Shown: positions 50,869 to 58,649 of the stretch, piece after piece
Layout: every line of letters starts with the position of its first letter
How positions within the stretch are numbered: the first letter of the stretch is position 1
Assembly (NCBI RefSeq): GCF_001642995.1
Contig: NZ_LOHS01000088.1
Span: 149,042 to 213,041 of the forward strand
Length of the DNA stretch: 64,000 nucleotides
DNA from: Streptomyces jeddahensis
GTDB taxonomy: Bacteria > Actinomycetota > Actinomycetes > Streptomycetales > Streptomycetaceae
Direction: 5' to 3'
The notes under the pieces: model-generated
Told to the model about the DNA's origin: nothing
What the model saw: the letters and a program-made list of their open reading frames with translations, nothing else
The model's database searches: none
Translations under genes and position numbers: made by a program

Positions 50869-51012
50869 TCACCACTTGTGGTCGCGGGTGTGGTGGTGGC
50901 GACGACGACGGCGACGGCGCCGCTTGCCCGTCGTGTCGGTTCGCTTCGACGTCGTCCTGCCCTTCTTGTCGTGATCGTGTTTGGCGGGACATAGATCACT
51001 GAAGATCAGCAT
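50869..51012 (-). CDS. 47-aa Arg/His-rich small protein
   Basis: ATG 51012 is preceded by GAGGAGGGAAGG, the best ribosome site in this region, and opens a 48-codon frame. The product begins MLIFSDLCPAKHDHDKKG, continues RTTSKRTDTTGK, then eight consecutive Arg, three His and TRDHKW. It has one Cys, no membrane segment and many Thr/Ser. No family is recognised. It lies 91 bp upstream of the ABC exporter and kinase on the same strand, suggesting an operon in which it might be a cargo, a nucleic-acid-binding peptide or a metal binder. All are inference. Confidence 0.6.
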   Translation of the reverse strand: MLIFSDLCPAKHDHDKKGRTTSKRTDTTGKRRRRRRRRHHHTRDHKW

Positions 51013-51167
51013 GACCTTCCCTCCTCAGCTTCCCTCCTCCAACGTGTCCCCGAACGGGATACGTCCGAGAGCGGTCGTTGGATGGCGATTCCGGGGATCT
51101 CGCGGGCGCGGATCCCGCGATCTCACGCCGAGGGAGGCCGGCCGAGGGAGGTCAGGCGAGGACGGCA

Positions 51168-51257
51168 GGTGGAGTGGGGCCGAGGGCAGCCGGTGGAGTC
51201 TGGCCGGGCGGCGGGTGGAGTCCGGCCGGGAGGCGGGTGGAGTGCGGCCGGGACGCG
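51168..51257. repeat. 22-bp tandem repeat, four copies
   Basis: Units at 51168, 51192, 51214 and 51236 (first 24 bp, others 22 bp) each start GGTGGAGT and contain GGCCG. It fills the middle of the 258-bp space above the small basic protein gene and below the gene at 51271. No spacers differ in a CRISPR-like way. Confidence 0.85.
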
Positions 51258-51270
51258 GGCGTAGTCGGAT

Positions 51271-51828
51271 TCACGAAGCGACGCCTGCCTGCACTCCCAC
51301 CGGTGCGCTGGGGCCGGGCGACAGCAGCGCGGACGTGGCTCTTGAGTGCAGGGAATCCAGGACCTCGGTCTGCGTGCGTGCCCTGTCGAGCAGCTCCTGG
51401 AGCCGCCGGGCGTCCAGCCGGGAGTCGCGCGCGGCGGCCGCGAGCAGGGAACGCCAGAGCAGTGCCTTGCCCTCGACGCCGACCCGCAGGGCTTCGAGCT
51501 CGATGACGACGGTGAGGCCCGAGCGACGCCGGAGACGGCCGTTCGGCTTCACGCGCCCGGCCTTCTCGGCCAGCCAGGCCCCGTACATCTTGTAACGGCG
51601 AGCCGGCACGTCGAGGTCTGCCAGGAGCCGCAGCAGCGCATGCCGGTCCTGTGCGATCTCGGTCGCGAGGCCCTCCAGATCGGGGCCGTACGCCGTATCG
51701 CGGTGCTCCTTGACCATACGGCGGACCAGCTCGACGCCGCCCGTCGCCCCGGCCACATGATCATTGAGGTAGATGCCGAGCATCCTCTCCCGCACCGGAC
51801 CGCTGGTGTCTCGTACTGGAACGCCCAT
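51271..51828 (-). CDS. Conserved-looking helical protein of unknown function
   Basis: A 185-aa, almost entirely helical protein: LGIYLNDHVAGATGGVELVRRMVKEH, then a segment of LATEIAQDRHALLRLLADLDVPARRYK, cited in parts, and a C-terminal helical region with SLLAAAARDSRLDARRLQELLDRA. The spaced His, Glu and Asp in the first helices recall four-helix-bundle (ferritin/DinB-like) folds, but no metal signature is certain. ATG 51828 has GGAGGG 6 bases upstream; the frame to 51996 is unsupported. I do not know the family with confidence. Confidence 0.75.
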   Translation of the reverse strand: MGVPVRDTSGPVRERMLGIYLNDHVAGATGGVELVRRMVKEHRDTAYGPDLEGLATEIAQDRHALLRLLADLDVPARRYKMYGAWLAEKAGRVKPNGRLRRRSGLTVVIELEALRVGVEGKALLWRSLLAAAARDSRLDARRLQELLDRARTQTEVLDSLHSRATSALLSPGPSAPVGVQAGVAS

Positions 51829-52023
51829 GATGTCCCTCCGGACTCTGGAACCTCCCGAGGCGACCCGAGTGCCCCACACCACCGCACCGAACCCCTGGTC
51901 CGGGCACAACAGAACGCATCGGAGTCGTCGGGAGAGCGCACTTTGTCGGGATGTTCCGGGGGCATCATGAAAGAGAGGCTCACAATTGTCCGCCATGTGG
52001 GGTTTCGTCTGTGGGAGGCCGTC

Positions 52024-52278
52024 ATGAAGACCGTCGACCGTTACCGGCTGACGTTCACCGATCGGTCATCGGGGGCCGGCGTAGTGACGGACGAGGTGAT
52101 CGTCGAGCGTACCGACGCTGTGGGACCGGGCGGACATCCCGTGTACAGCGATCCCACCGGCATACTCCGTGCCGAGATCAGCCCGGCCGGCGAGGTGCGC
52201 ATGCTGGTCACCGGCGTCTATCAGTCGCCGCAGGCTCCCAGGGTCGAAGCGCTGCCCGAAGCCGACCAGAGCTCCTAA
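52024..52278 (+). CDS. Small protein, DUF6296-like
   Basis: An 84-aa protein: MKTVDRYRLTFTDRSSG, then VIVERTDAVGPGGHPVYSD and TGILRAEISPAGEVRMLVTG. The T-x4-GPGGHPVY(S/A)D-TGI-RAEIS pattern matches my memory of DUF6296, a short beta-rich actinobacterial family without known function. ATG 52024 has GGGAGG 6 bases upstream; the open frame further left is not coding. Its stop overlaps the converging DUF2267 stop by 4 bp. The family name is tentative. Confidence 0.72.
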   Translation: MKTVDRYRLTFTDRSSGAGVVTDEVIVERTDAVGPGGHPVYSDPTGILRAEISPAGEVRMLVTGVYQSPQAPRVEALPEADQSS

Positions 52279-52691
52279 CCGCCGGCGGTCCCCGTGCTGC
52301 CCGCGAAAAGCACGGTGGCCGTATCGTCGTCCAGCGACCGTCGGATCTTGTCCGTCACACCACCCTGCACGGCATCGCCGACGACCTCGATCACCGAACG
52401 TGCATCGTGGACCGCCTTGGGGACGTCCTTGCCCTCCCGCTGAGCAACCCGGTCGAAGAACTCCTGCCGGGTCATGCGCACGCCCGCGACCGGGTGGTCC
52501 GGGGCCGTCTCGACACGCCGGATGTGCTCGCCGATCTCCTGCGGCAGCTGAGCGGCCACGTTCTCAGCCAGCCCGGCAGGGATGCGTTCGGCTAGGGTCT
52601 CCAGCGTCGCGCGGGTCGCCGCCTCGGCCGCGCCCCGGCTGTCCAGGCGGGCACGTGACTGCACCTGGCCGATGAACTCGTCATGCTGCAT
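52275..52691 (-). CDS. DUF2267 family protein
   Basis: A 138-aa helical protein: MQHDEFIGQVQSRARLDSRGAAEAATRATLETLAERI, cited in part, then LPQEIGEHIRR and EFFDRVAQREG. These are the repeats of DUF2267, a family often beside stress genes and of unknown function. The ATG has AGGAGGT upstream. It is divergent from csbD across about 195 bp that carries the sigma-B promoter; on its own side GTTT-N14-GGGCTA is a poor sigma-B match. Confidence 0.87.
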   Translation of the reverse strand: MQHDEFIGQVQSRARLDSRGAAEAATRATLETLAERIPAGLAENVAAQLPQEIGEHIRRVETAPDHPVAGVRMTRQEFFDRVAQREGKDVPKAVHDARSVIEVVGDAVQGGVTDKIRRSLDDDTATVLFAGSTGTAGG

Positions 52692-52810
52692 CGCCGCTCA
52701 CCTCCTGTGACTGTCGCGGCTCGGGTAGCCCGTATCGTGACGGCGAAACGACGGGAACGAGCTGCTCGCGTACGGCCTGATCGGGTACGGCGGCGTCTCC
52801 CAGCGCCGCA

Positions 52811-52835
52811 GGTTCGGACCCTTGAATCCGGGTAT
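52811..52835 (+). promoter_or_regulatory. Sigma-B promoter of csbD-like gene
   Basis: GGTT-N15-GGGTAT matches GNNT-N14-16-GGGTAC/T exactly. It lies 51 bases above the ATG. CsbD is a classic sigma-B target in Bacillus. Confidence 0.7.
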
Positions 52836-52886
52836 GCGCAGATTGGGTGTTTTCGTCCGGAAATGCACATCGCTGGGAGATATGTG

Positions 52887-53066
52887 ATGGCCAGGAAAGA
52901 CAAGGCCTCGAACGCCGCCCAGAAGATGAAGGGCAAGGCGAAGGAAGCAACCGGCAAACTGACCGACGACGAGAGCCTGGAGTCCAAAGGCAAGACCGAG
53001 CAGGTCAAAGGCGACGTCAAGCAGGCCGGTGAAAACGTGAAGGACGCCTTCAAGCGTGGACGTTGA
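52887..53066 (+). CDS. CsbD family stress protein
   Basis: A 59-aa, lysine/glutamate-rich, disordered protein: MARKDKASNAAQKMKGKAKE, ATGKLTDDESLESKGKTEQ, VKGDVKQAGENVKDAF. The spacing of K-GK and the final K-A-G-x-V-KDA are CsbD hallmarks. Function is unknown; members accumulate in general stress and may act like hydrophilins. ATG 52887 has GGGAGA 6-7 bases upstream, and a sigma-B promoter precedes it. Two hairpins follow the gene. Confidence 0.92.
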   Translation: MARKDKASNAAQKMKGKAKEATGKLTDDESLESKGKTEQVKGDVKQAGENVKDAFKRGR

Positions 53067-53089
53067 TCCACGAACGCCGCGCTGTCTCG

Positions 53090-53117
53090 AGCCTGGACGC
53101 CTCGCCGCGTCCAGGCT
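53090..53117 (+). terminator. Intrinsic terminator after csbD
   Basis: An 11-bp perfect stem (53090-53100 with 53107-53117), 6-nt loop, then TTTC; 23 bases after the csbD stop. Confidence 0.8.
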
Positions 53118-53126
53118 TTCGCGGGC

Positions 53127-53154
53127 GGGCCGCACAAGCGTGGTTGTGCGGCCC
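53127..53154. terminator. Second hairpin in tandem with csbD terminator
   Basis: GGGCCGCACAA pairs perfectly with TTGTGCGGCCC around a 6-nt loop, 9 bases after the first hairpin. Same geometry (11-bp stem, 6-nt loop) but different sequence. Confidence 0.65.
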
Positions 53155-53215
53155 GGCGACTCGTAGCCTGAAGAGCGGGGCCGCGGACAAGTGGGAGACG
53201 CCGCAGGAGGCCGAT

Positions 53216-55135
53216 GTGACAGAGGCTGACGTGACAGAGGCCGACGTGACAGTCGAGGCCGAAGGCGCCGCGGGCAGGTCCGGCTCCCCGGGCGGATGGC
53301 CCGGCGGCGCCGATACGAGCCGCGGCGCGAGCCGCTATCTTCCGGTCGCCGAGCACGGACTGATCGGTGATCTGCGCAGCGCGGCGCTGGTCGGCACGAA
53401 CGGGACCATCGACTGGTACTGTTGCGCGCGCTTCGACGCGCCCAGCGTCTTCGCCTCGATCCTCGACGCCGACAAGGGAGGATCCTTCGAACTCGCCGCG
53501 GACGTCCCGGCACGTACGAAGCAGTTCTACTTCCCCGACACCAACGTGCTGATCACCCGCTTCTTCGCGGACGACGGAGTCGGCGAGATCCAGGACTTCA
53601 TGCCGGTCGTCGACGACTCGCGCGAGGCCGACCGGCATCGGCTGATCCGGCGCGTGGTGTGCGTACGAGGATCGCTGCCGTTCCATGCCCGCGTGGCCCC
53701 CCGCTTCGAGTACGGGACACAGCCGCACACCGTGCACGTGCAGGACGGTCAGGCGATCTTCGAGACGCCCTCGCTCGCCCTCGCGCTGACGTCCACGGTC
53801 CCGGTCGAGGTCACCGGCCAGGACGTGTGGTCGCTGTTCAAACTGCACGAGGGCGAGTCGGCCGTCTTCGCCCTCGACCGGGTCGGCGGGGGCGTGGCAC
53901 CCCGGTTCTGTGCCCTCAGCGAGGCGGAACAGCAGTTCAACGCCACCGTCCGCTACTGGCGGCGGTGGCTGTCCCGGTCGCGCTACCGGGGCCGATGGCG
54001 GGAGATGGTCCACCGCTCCGCCCTCACCCTGAAGCTCCTGACATACGCCCCGACGGGCGCCATCGTCGCCGCACCGACCACCAGCCTTCCTGAACAGATC
54101 GGCGGCGAGCGCAACTGGGACTACCGCTACGTGTGGATCCGCGACGCCGCGTTCTGCGTGTACGCCATGCTCAGGCTGGGGTTCACCGACGAGGCGGAAG
54201 CCTTCATGGGCTTCCTCACCGAGCACATCAGCCGTGAGCAGCCCCGGTCGGCCGGCCCCATCGGTCCGCTGCAGATCATGTACGGCATCGACGGACGCCA
54301 CGAGCTGCCCGAGCGCGAAGTGCCCCACCTCGAGGGCTACCGCGGCTCGGCCCCCGTACGCATCGGCAACGGTGCCGTCAAACAGCTCCAGTTGGACATC
54401 TACGGAGCGCTCATCGACTCCCTCTACCTCTACGACAAGTGGGGGCAGCCCATCTCCAGCGGTCACTGGGACAGCATCTGCGACCTGGTCGACTGGGTGT
54501 GCAACCACTGGGACCAGCCCGACGAGGGGGTCTGGGAGACCCGCGGCGGACGCAAGGCCTTCCTCTACTCGCGGTTGATGTGCTGGGTGGCGATCGAACG
54601 GGCGATGCGGATGGCCCGGCATCGCGGGCTGCCGGCGGACCTGGTGCGCTGGGGGCGGGCCCGCGATGCGATCTACCGCCGGATCATGCGCCGCGGCTGG
54701 TCCGACAAGCGGCAGGCCTTCGTCCAGTACGAGGGCGGAGACGTCCTCGACGCGTCCCTGCTGATGATGCCGCTGGCGAAGTTCATCTCACCCACCGACC
54801 CGAAGTGGCTCTCCACGCTCGACGCGCTGGGTGAGGACCTCGTCTCCGACTCCCTGGTGTACCGCTACGACCCACAGGCCAGCCCCGACGGCCTGCGCGG
54901 CGAGGAGGGCACCTTCTCCATCTGCTCGTTCTGGTACGTCGAGGCGCTGACCCGCGCCGGCCGCCTGGACGAGGCCCGACTCGCGTTCGAGAAGATGCTC
55001 ACGTATGCCAACCATCTCGGCCTGTACGCCGAGGAGGTGGGCCAAACCGGGGAGCAGCAGGGCAACTTCCCCCAGGCCTTCACCCACCTGTCGCTGATCA
55101 GCGCGGCCTTCAATCTGGACCGTGCGCTCGGCTAG
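53216..55135 (+). CDS. Glycoside hydrolase family 15 protein (glucoamylase/trehalase-like)
   Basis: A 639-aa two-domain enzyme. The N-terminal beta domain (residues ~35-260) has YLPVAEHGLIGDLRSAALVG and GTIDWYCCARFDAPSVFASIL. The (alpha/alpha)6 catalytic domain has TTSLPEQIGGERNWDYRYVWIRDAAF, with the conserved Glu and RNWDYR-WIRD, and a late DGLRGEEGTFSICSFWYVEAL with the catalytic acid-base glutamates. Actinobacterial members include alpha,alpha-trehalases. GTG 53216 has AGGAGG 5 bases upstream and begins with repeated DVTEA from a 15-bp repeat. No signal peptide, so it is cytoplasmic. The sugar substrate is uncertain. Confidence 0.92.
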   Translation: MTEADVTEADVTVEAEGAAGRSGSPGGWPGGADTSRGASRYLPVAEHGLIGDLRSAALVGTNGTIDWYCCARFDAPSVFASILDADKGGSFELAADVPARTKQFYFPDTNVLITRFFADDGVGEIQDFMPVVDDSREADRHRLIRRVVCVRGSLPFHARVAPRFEYGTQPHTVHVQDGQAIFETPSLALALTSTVPVEVTGQDVWSLFKLHEGESAVFALDRVGGGVAPRFCALSEAEQQFNATVRYWRRWLSRSRYRGRWREMVHRSALTLKLLTYAPTGAIVAAPTTSLPEQIGGERNWDYRYVWIRDAAFCVYAMLRLGFTDEAEAFMGFLTEHISREQPRSAGPIGPLQIMYGIDGRHELPEREVPHLEGYRGSAPVRIGNGAVKQLQLDIYGALIDSLYLYDKWGQPISSGHWDSICDLVDWVCNHWDQPDEGVWETRGGRKAFLYSRLMCWVAIERAMRMARHRGLPADLVRWGRARDAIYRRIMRRGWSDKRQAFVQYEGGDVLDASLLMMPLAKFISPTDPKWLSTLDALGEDLVSDSLVYRYDPQASPDGLRGEEGTFSICSFWYVEALTRAGRLDEARLAFEKMLTYANHLGLYAEEVGQTGEQQGNFPQAFTHLSLISAAFNLDRALG

Positions 55136-55157
55136 CCGGAGTCAGTCGCTGCCGCCC

Positions 55158-55187
55158 CCGCCCCCGCCGGGAGGACGGCGGGGGCGG
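55158..55187. terminator. GC-rich hairpin between convergent GH15 and esterase genes
   Basis: CCGCCCCCGCC (55158-55168) pairs with GGCGGGGGCGG (55177-55187) around an 8-nt loop, 22 bases after the GH15 stop. Confidence 0.75.
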
Positions 55188-55234
55188 TGAAGGCGTAAGC
55201 ACAGCAGGTCAGCCTGTGTGTCGGCCCCCGGAGG

Positions 55235-56047
55235 TCACGTCGCGTCGGTGAACACGGGAAGGTAGCCACGCGCCTGTCCGGTCGCCGTGGGGTGGTACGA
55301 CTCGGTGAGGGCCAGCCAGTTGATGCTGCGCAGCCACGGCCGGCGGGAGCAGATCCCATGTCCGGAGAAGGTGGTCCTGACGTCGCCGAAGGTGAATCCG
55401 TGGTCGGCGGCGCGCTTCGCGGTCACGCCGTTCAGATGGTCCACGGCGTCGTTGAGGGCGGACCGCTCGGTCTCCGAAAGGCCGCCGGTACAGGTGCCGT
55501 CGAGCTGGTACAGGCGCGGGTAGCCGAGCACCACGACGTGGGCAGCCGGGGCCTTTCTCCTGATGGCCGTGTAGACACGGTCGAGGGCGTCGGGCAGCTT
55601 CCGTTCCATGTACGCGTGCGCCTGGGCGATGTCGGACAGACATGCCCTGGTGTCCTGCAGCACACACGTCGTCATGACGTCGGCGAAGCCCGCGTCGCTG
55701 CCGCCCACGGTGATGCTGACGAGGCCGGTACGGGCGCTGAGCGGCCCGAGCTGGCGGGCCAGGACGTCGCGCGTGGAAGCGCCGTTGCACGCGGTGAAGC
55801 TGAACGAGGAGGGTGAGTGGGCGGCGGCCCACAGCACGGGATACGCCCTGTTGCTGCGCAGGCAGTCGACGCTGGAGCCGATATAGCTTCCGGCTCCGAC
55901 ACCGGAGGAGTAGGAATCACCGAGGGCCACATAACCGGTGGCTGCCGCCTCCCTTGGGGACGCCTGCCCCGTCGCGGCGCCGGTGACAGCGCAGGAGACG
56001 GCGAGGAGGAGCGAGGAGGCACATGCCGCGAATCGGGACAGTCTCAT
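55235..56047 (-). CDS. Secreted SGNH/GDSL esterase (Streptomyces SEST/lipase family)
   Basis: A 270-aa exported hydrolase. The signal peptide ends near residues 29-36 (ATGQASPREAAATG). The nucleophile is Ser45 in GDSYSSGVG, and the catalytic His is in LTESYHPTATGQARGY. Six paired cysteines fit the disulfides of the S. scabies esterase type. Block III reads TVGGSDAGFADVM; most relatives have GGND, so the oxyanion-hole Asn appears replaced by Ser. Likely substrates are lipid or plant-polymer esters. The ATG has GAGGT close upstream. Confidence 0.9.
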   Translation of the reverse strand: MRLSRFAACASSLLLAVSCAVTGAATGQASPREAAATGYVALGDSYSSGVGAGSYIGSSVDCLRSNRAYPVLWAAAHSPSSFSFTACNGASTRDVLARQLGPLSARTGLVSITVGGSDAGFADVMTTCVLQDTRACLSDIAQAHAYMERKLPDALDRVYTAIRRKAPAAHVVVLGYPRLYQLDGTCTGGLSETERSALNDAVDHLNGVTAKRAADHGFTFGDVRTTFSGHGICSRRPWLRSINWLALTESYHPTATGQARGYLPVFTDAT

Positions 56048-56420
56048 AGACCTCGCTTAGCACGATCCATTCGCCTCGACCGTGGTGACGATCATCGACC
56101 GTTTGGCTCTGTTGGGGGAGGATCAAGATCATGCCGATCCGTCAACTCCCTTACGCTCGCCGGGAGTTCGGTTGCCGCTCGGGGCGCACGCCGGACTGGC
56201 ATGCTCCGACCTGTCGTCACCCGGAGAGCCGTCAGTCTTCCGGGCTGGGCCGGTCACTCTTCCGGGCTGGGCCGGTGCTCGCCGTACCGGTGATCGTTTC
56301 CGCGGCGTGCCGTGGTTGTCCATGCGGTCGGCGGCCGCAGTTCACCGGTGGGGCCTAGTTTTCGGGACCGCCCCCGAGCGAAAACGATCCATGTTGATCT
56401 GTTCCTGACAGAGGAGCCTC
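56048..56420. other. Divergent region between esterase and phytase genes
   Basis: A 373-bp region without a convincing gene. It contains an inverted repeat AACTCCC / GGGAGTT around 56144-56168, a near-perfect 22-bp tandem repeat (56231-56276) and one GTTCACC near 56340 resembling a single PhoP (PHO box) half-unit. Confidence 0.5.
56231..56276 (+). repeat. 22-bp tandem repeat upstream of phytase
   Basis: GTCA(G/C)TCTTCCGGGCTGGG plus CCG occurs at 56231-56252 and 56253-56274, differing at one base. Two helical turns of spacing suggest a regulator site. Confidence 0.7.
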
Positions 56421-57794
56421 ATGGCAGCCCCCAGAGTGTCCGCGTCATCCCGTTTCGGCCGTCCCCGTACCCTCGCCGCGCTCGCCGCCCTGCTGCTGGC
56501 CGGCTCGGCCCCCGCCGCGTTCGCGGTCTCCGTGCCTGCGCCGGTCGCGACCACGGCGTCGGTGGAGAGCCCGGCGGTGTACGACGACGAGGCCGGCGGC
56601 GACGCGGATGCGGACGATCCCGCCGTATGGGTGGACCCCGCCGACCCTGCGCGCAGCATCGTCATCGGCACGCTGAAGAACGCCGGACTCGACGTGTACG
56701 GCCTGAACGGGCAGCGTCTGCAGCACATCGCCGCTCCGGCAGCGCCGAGCGAGGACGCGGAGCCGGGCCGGTTCAACAACGTCGACGTCGTCTACGGCTT
56801 CGAACTCGCCGGGAAGAAGACCGACCTGGCCCTGGTCAGCGACCGCGGCCGGGACCGGATCCGGATCTACGCCATCGACCCGAAGGCGGTGTCCGAGGGC
56901 CGTCCCCCGCTGACCGACGTGACCGCCGCCGGAGTGGCGCCGGTCTTCTCCGCCTCCGAGACGGCGGTCGACGAGCAGCGCACCGCGTACGGCCTGGCCG
57001 CATACGTCGAGGACGGCAACGTGTACGTCGTGGTCAGCCGCCGCTCCGAGACCCGCCTGAAGCTGCTGAAGCTGACCGCGAGCAACGGCAAGGTCGGCTA
57101 CGCCACCGAGGACACCATCGACATGCCCGGCTCGTTCACGCTGCCCAACGGCCAGCAGTGGACGCCGTGCGCCGACCCGGGCGACCGTGCGCAGTTCGAG
57201 GGCATGGCCGTCGACCAGGAGAAGCACGTGCTGTACGCGGCACAGGAGGACGTCGGCCTGTGGCGGATCCCCCTGGACGACGCGGAGTTCGAGACGCCCG
57301 CCCTCATCGACAAGGTCCGCGAGTACGGCGTGCCGTGGACGTACGACGCAGCGGAGGAGGAGTGCGTGATCGACACGGCCAACGACCCCGGCTACGGCGG
57401 CACGCACCTGTCCGCCGACGCCGAGGGCATCACCGTGTACCACGCGGCTGACGGCAAGGGCTACGTCCTCGCCTCCAGCCAGGGCGACAACACCTTCGCC
57501 GTGTACCGGCGCGACAGCGGCAACGCGTACGTCGGCCAGTTCGAGATCGCCGACGGCCCGGCGACCGACAGCGTGCAGGAGTCCGACGGCGCCATGGTGG
57601 TCAACGTCCCGCTGGGCGCGTCGTTCCCCAAGGGCCTGCTGGTCACCCACGACGGAGAGGCCGCTCCCGAGGACGGCGACCGGGACGCCACGAACTTCAA
57701 GTTCGTGCGCTGGGACGCGGTGGCGTCGGCCTTCCCGACTCCGCTGACGGTGGACACGCGGTCCTTCGACCCGCGTGACACGGACGACGACTGA
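56421..57794 (+). CDS. Secreted beta-propeller phytase
   Basis: A 457-aa exported enzyme that hydrolyses phytate in a calcium-dependent way. The signal peptide (RPRTLAALAALLLAGSAPAAFA) is cleaved near residue 36. Mature motifs: DADADDPAVWVDP, SIVIGTLKNAGLDVYGLNG, RFNNVDVVYGF, LVSDRGRDRIRIYAID, EGMAVDQEKHVLYAAQEDVGLWRI and DAEGITVYHAADGKGYVLASSQGDNTFAVY, each a propeller blade. GAGGAG precedes the ATG. It opposes the secreted esterase gene, and both suit growth on plant matter. Phosphate control by PhoP is plausible but the box is weak. Confidence 0.93.
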   Translation: MAAPRVSASSRFGRPRTLAALAALLLAGSAPAAFAVSVPAPVATTASVESPAVYDDEAGGDADADDPAVWVDPADPARSIVIGTLKNAGLDVYGLNGQRLQHIAAPAAPSEDAEPGRFNNVDVVYGFELAGKKTDLALVSDRGRDRIRIYAIDPKAVSEGRPPLTDVTAAGVAPVFSASETAVDEQRTAYGLAAYVEDGNVYVVVSRRSETRLKLLKLTASNGKVGYATEDTIDMPGSFTLPNGQQWTPCADPGDRAQFEGMAVDQEKHVLYAAQEDVGLWRIPLDDAEFETPALIDKVREYGVPWTYDAAEEECVIDTANDPGYGGTHLSADAEGITVYHAADGKGYVLASSQGDNTFAVYRRDSGNAYVGQFEIADGPATDSVQESDGAMVVNVPLGASFPKGLLVTHDGEAAPEDGDRDATNFKFVRWDAVASAFPTPLTVDTRSFDPRDTDDD

Positions 57795-57864
57795 CGCGGA
57801 CGACGACTGACATACGGCGTGGTTCAGCCGGCTGAGAGCTGCCGCCGGGTCTAGGGTGCGGGCC

Positions 57865-58140
57865 ATGGACCTGGACGATGATCTCGGTCGGCTGAGCCGT
57901 GACGAACTGGTGGCCGAGGTGCGGCGGCTGCGTACGGGCATCCGTGAGCACAGGGACAGTTCCGGGCACGATCTGTGCTGGCACCACCCCCGGCTGTGGG
58001 GATTGCTGCCGGAGCGCGTCGAACCGGACGTGGCGGTGCCGCCATGGCCGCGTTTCCTGCGCGGATGCGTCCGCTACCGGGAATCGCTGGACAGCCAATT
58101 GCCGGATGCGCCGGTCCACGACCGCGAATACGGGGAGTAA
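57865..58140 (+). CDS. Small conserved-looking acidic protein of unknown function
   Basis: A 91-aa protein starting MDLDDDLGRLSRDELVAEVR, a charged helical coiled region, then HDLCWHHPRLWGLLPE and VPPWPRFLRGCVRYRESLD. The CWHHP cluster could bind metal. I believe similar short proteins occur in other Streptomyces, but no domain name is certain. ATG 57865 is only 8 bases after a TAGGGT that may be a -10, so translation may be leaderless. A 12-bp palindrome TCAGCCGGCTGA (57824-57835) lies upstream, and GGACGACGACTGAC is duplicated across the phytase stop. Confidence 0.75.
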   Translation: MDLDDDLGRLSRDELVAEVRRLRTGIREHRDSSGHDLCWHHPRLWGLLPERVEPDVAVPPWPRFLRGCVRYRESLDSQLPDAPVHDREYGE

Positions 58141-58217
58141 GCACCGGCTGCGCGACTCATCCGCGCACGGATGGCGCTGTGACGGCGACTCACAGTCGAC
58201 TCACAGTCGACTAACAG

Positions 58218-58649
58218 TCACGATGTCTCGATGTCCGCCCACCGAGTCACCCCGCCGCAGTCGCTGCGGACGCCGTGCCGGGCGGACAGGGCGGCGACGA
58301 TCGGGATGCCGCGGCCGTGTTCGTCCGGCTGCAGGTCGGCCGGTCGCTCGGCGAGCGACACGGGACCGCCGTCGGTCACCTCGATGCGCAGGGCGCGGCG
58401 GCCGTCGAGCCGGGTCCAGGCCAGTCGCAGCACGGTCTGAGGGCGGGCGTGGGTGACCGCATTGGTGACCAGTTCCGAGACCACCAGGAGGGCGTCCTCG
58501 GTGGTGTCCGGAGGCAGCTTCCAGTCGGCCAGGACCGTGCGAGCGTGTTGGCGCACAGCGGCCACGGCCTCGGGTATGTGCGGCACCGGACAGACATGCT
58601 CGATGCCGTGCCTGCCGTGCTCAATGCCTGGGTCCGCCTTCGGCGTCAT
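58218..58649 (-). CDS. HATPase_c anti-sigma-type regulatory protein
   Basis: A 143-aa GHKL ATPase of the RsbW-like kind: N-box ALLVVSELVTNAVTHARPQT, G1 VTDGGPVSL, G2 DEHGRGIPIVAALSARHG. It is the second such protein in the window (first at 33404). The start is uncertain: ATG 58649 (MTPKADPG) has no good ribosome site, and in-frame starts up to 58751 would add up to 34 residues of poor complexity. Partner unknown. It is divergent from the IclR gene. Confidence 0.85.
   Translation of the reverse strand: MTPKADPGIEHGRHGIEHVCPVPHIPEAVAAVRQHARTVLADWKLPPDTTEDALLVVSELVTNAVTHARPQTVLRLAWTRLDGRRALRIEVTDGGPVSLAERPADLQPDEHGRGIPIVAALSARHGVRSDCGGVTRWADIETS

Noticed and set aside
48777..51002. 741-codon open frame on the + strand opposite the ABC exporter and kinase
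   Set aside because: Pure shadow of a GC-rich gene: no domain, no ribosome site, and the minus strand has complete ABC motifs.
50651..51257. Possible CRISPR arrays
   Set aside because: Units of 22-24 bp are directly adjacent with no unique spacers, and no cas genes are present; these are minisatellites.
52592..54622. 676-codon minus-strand frame over csbD and GH15
   Set aside because: No recognisable protein features; it crosses a terminator and two real genes.
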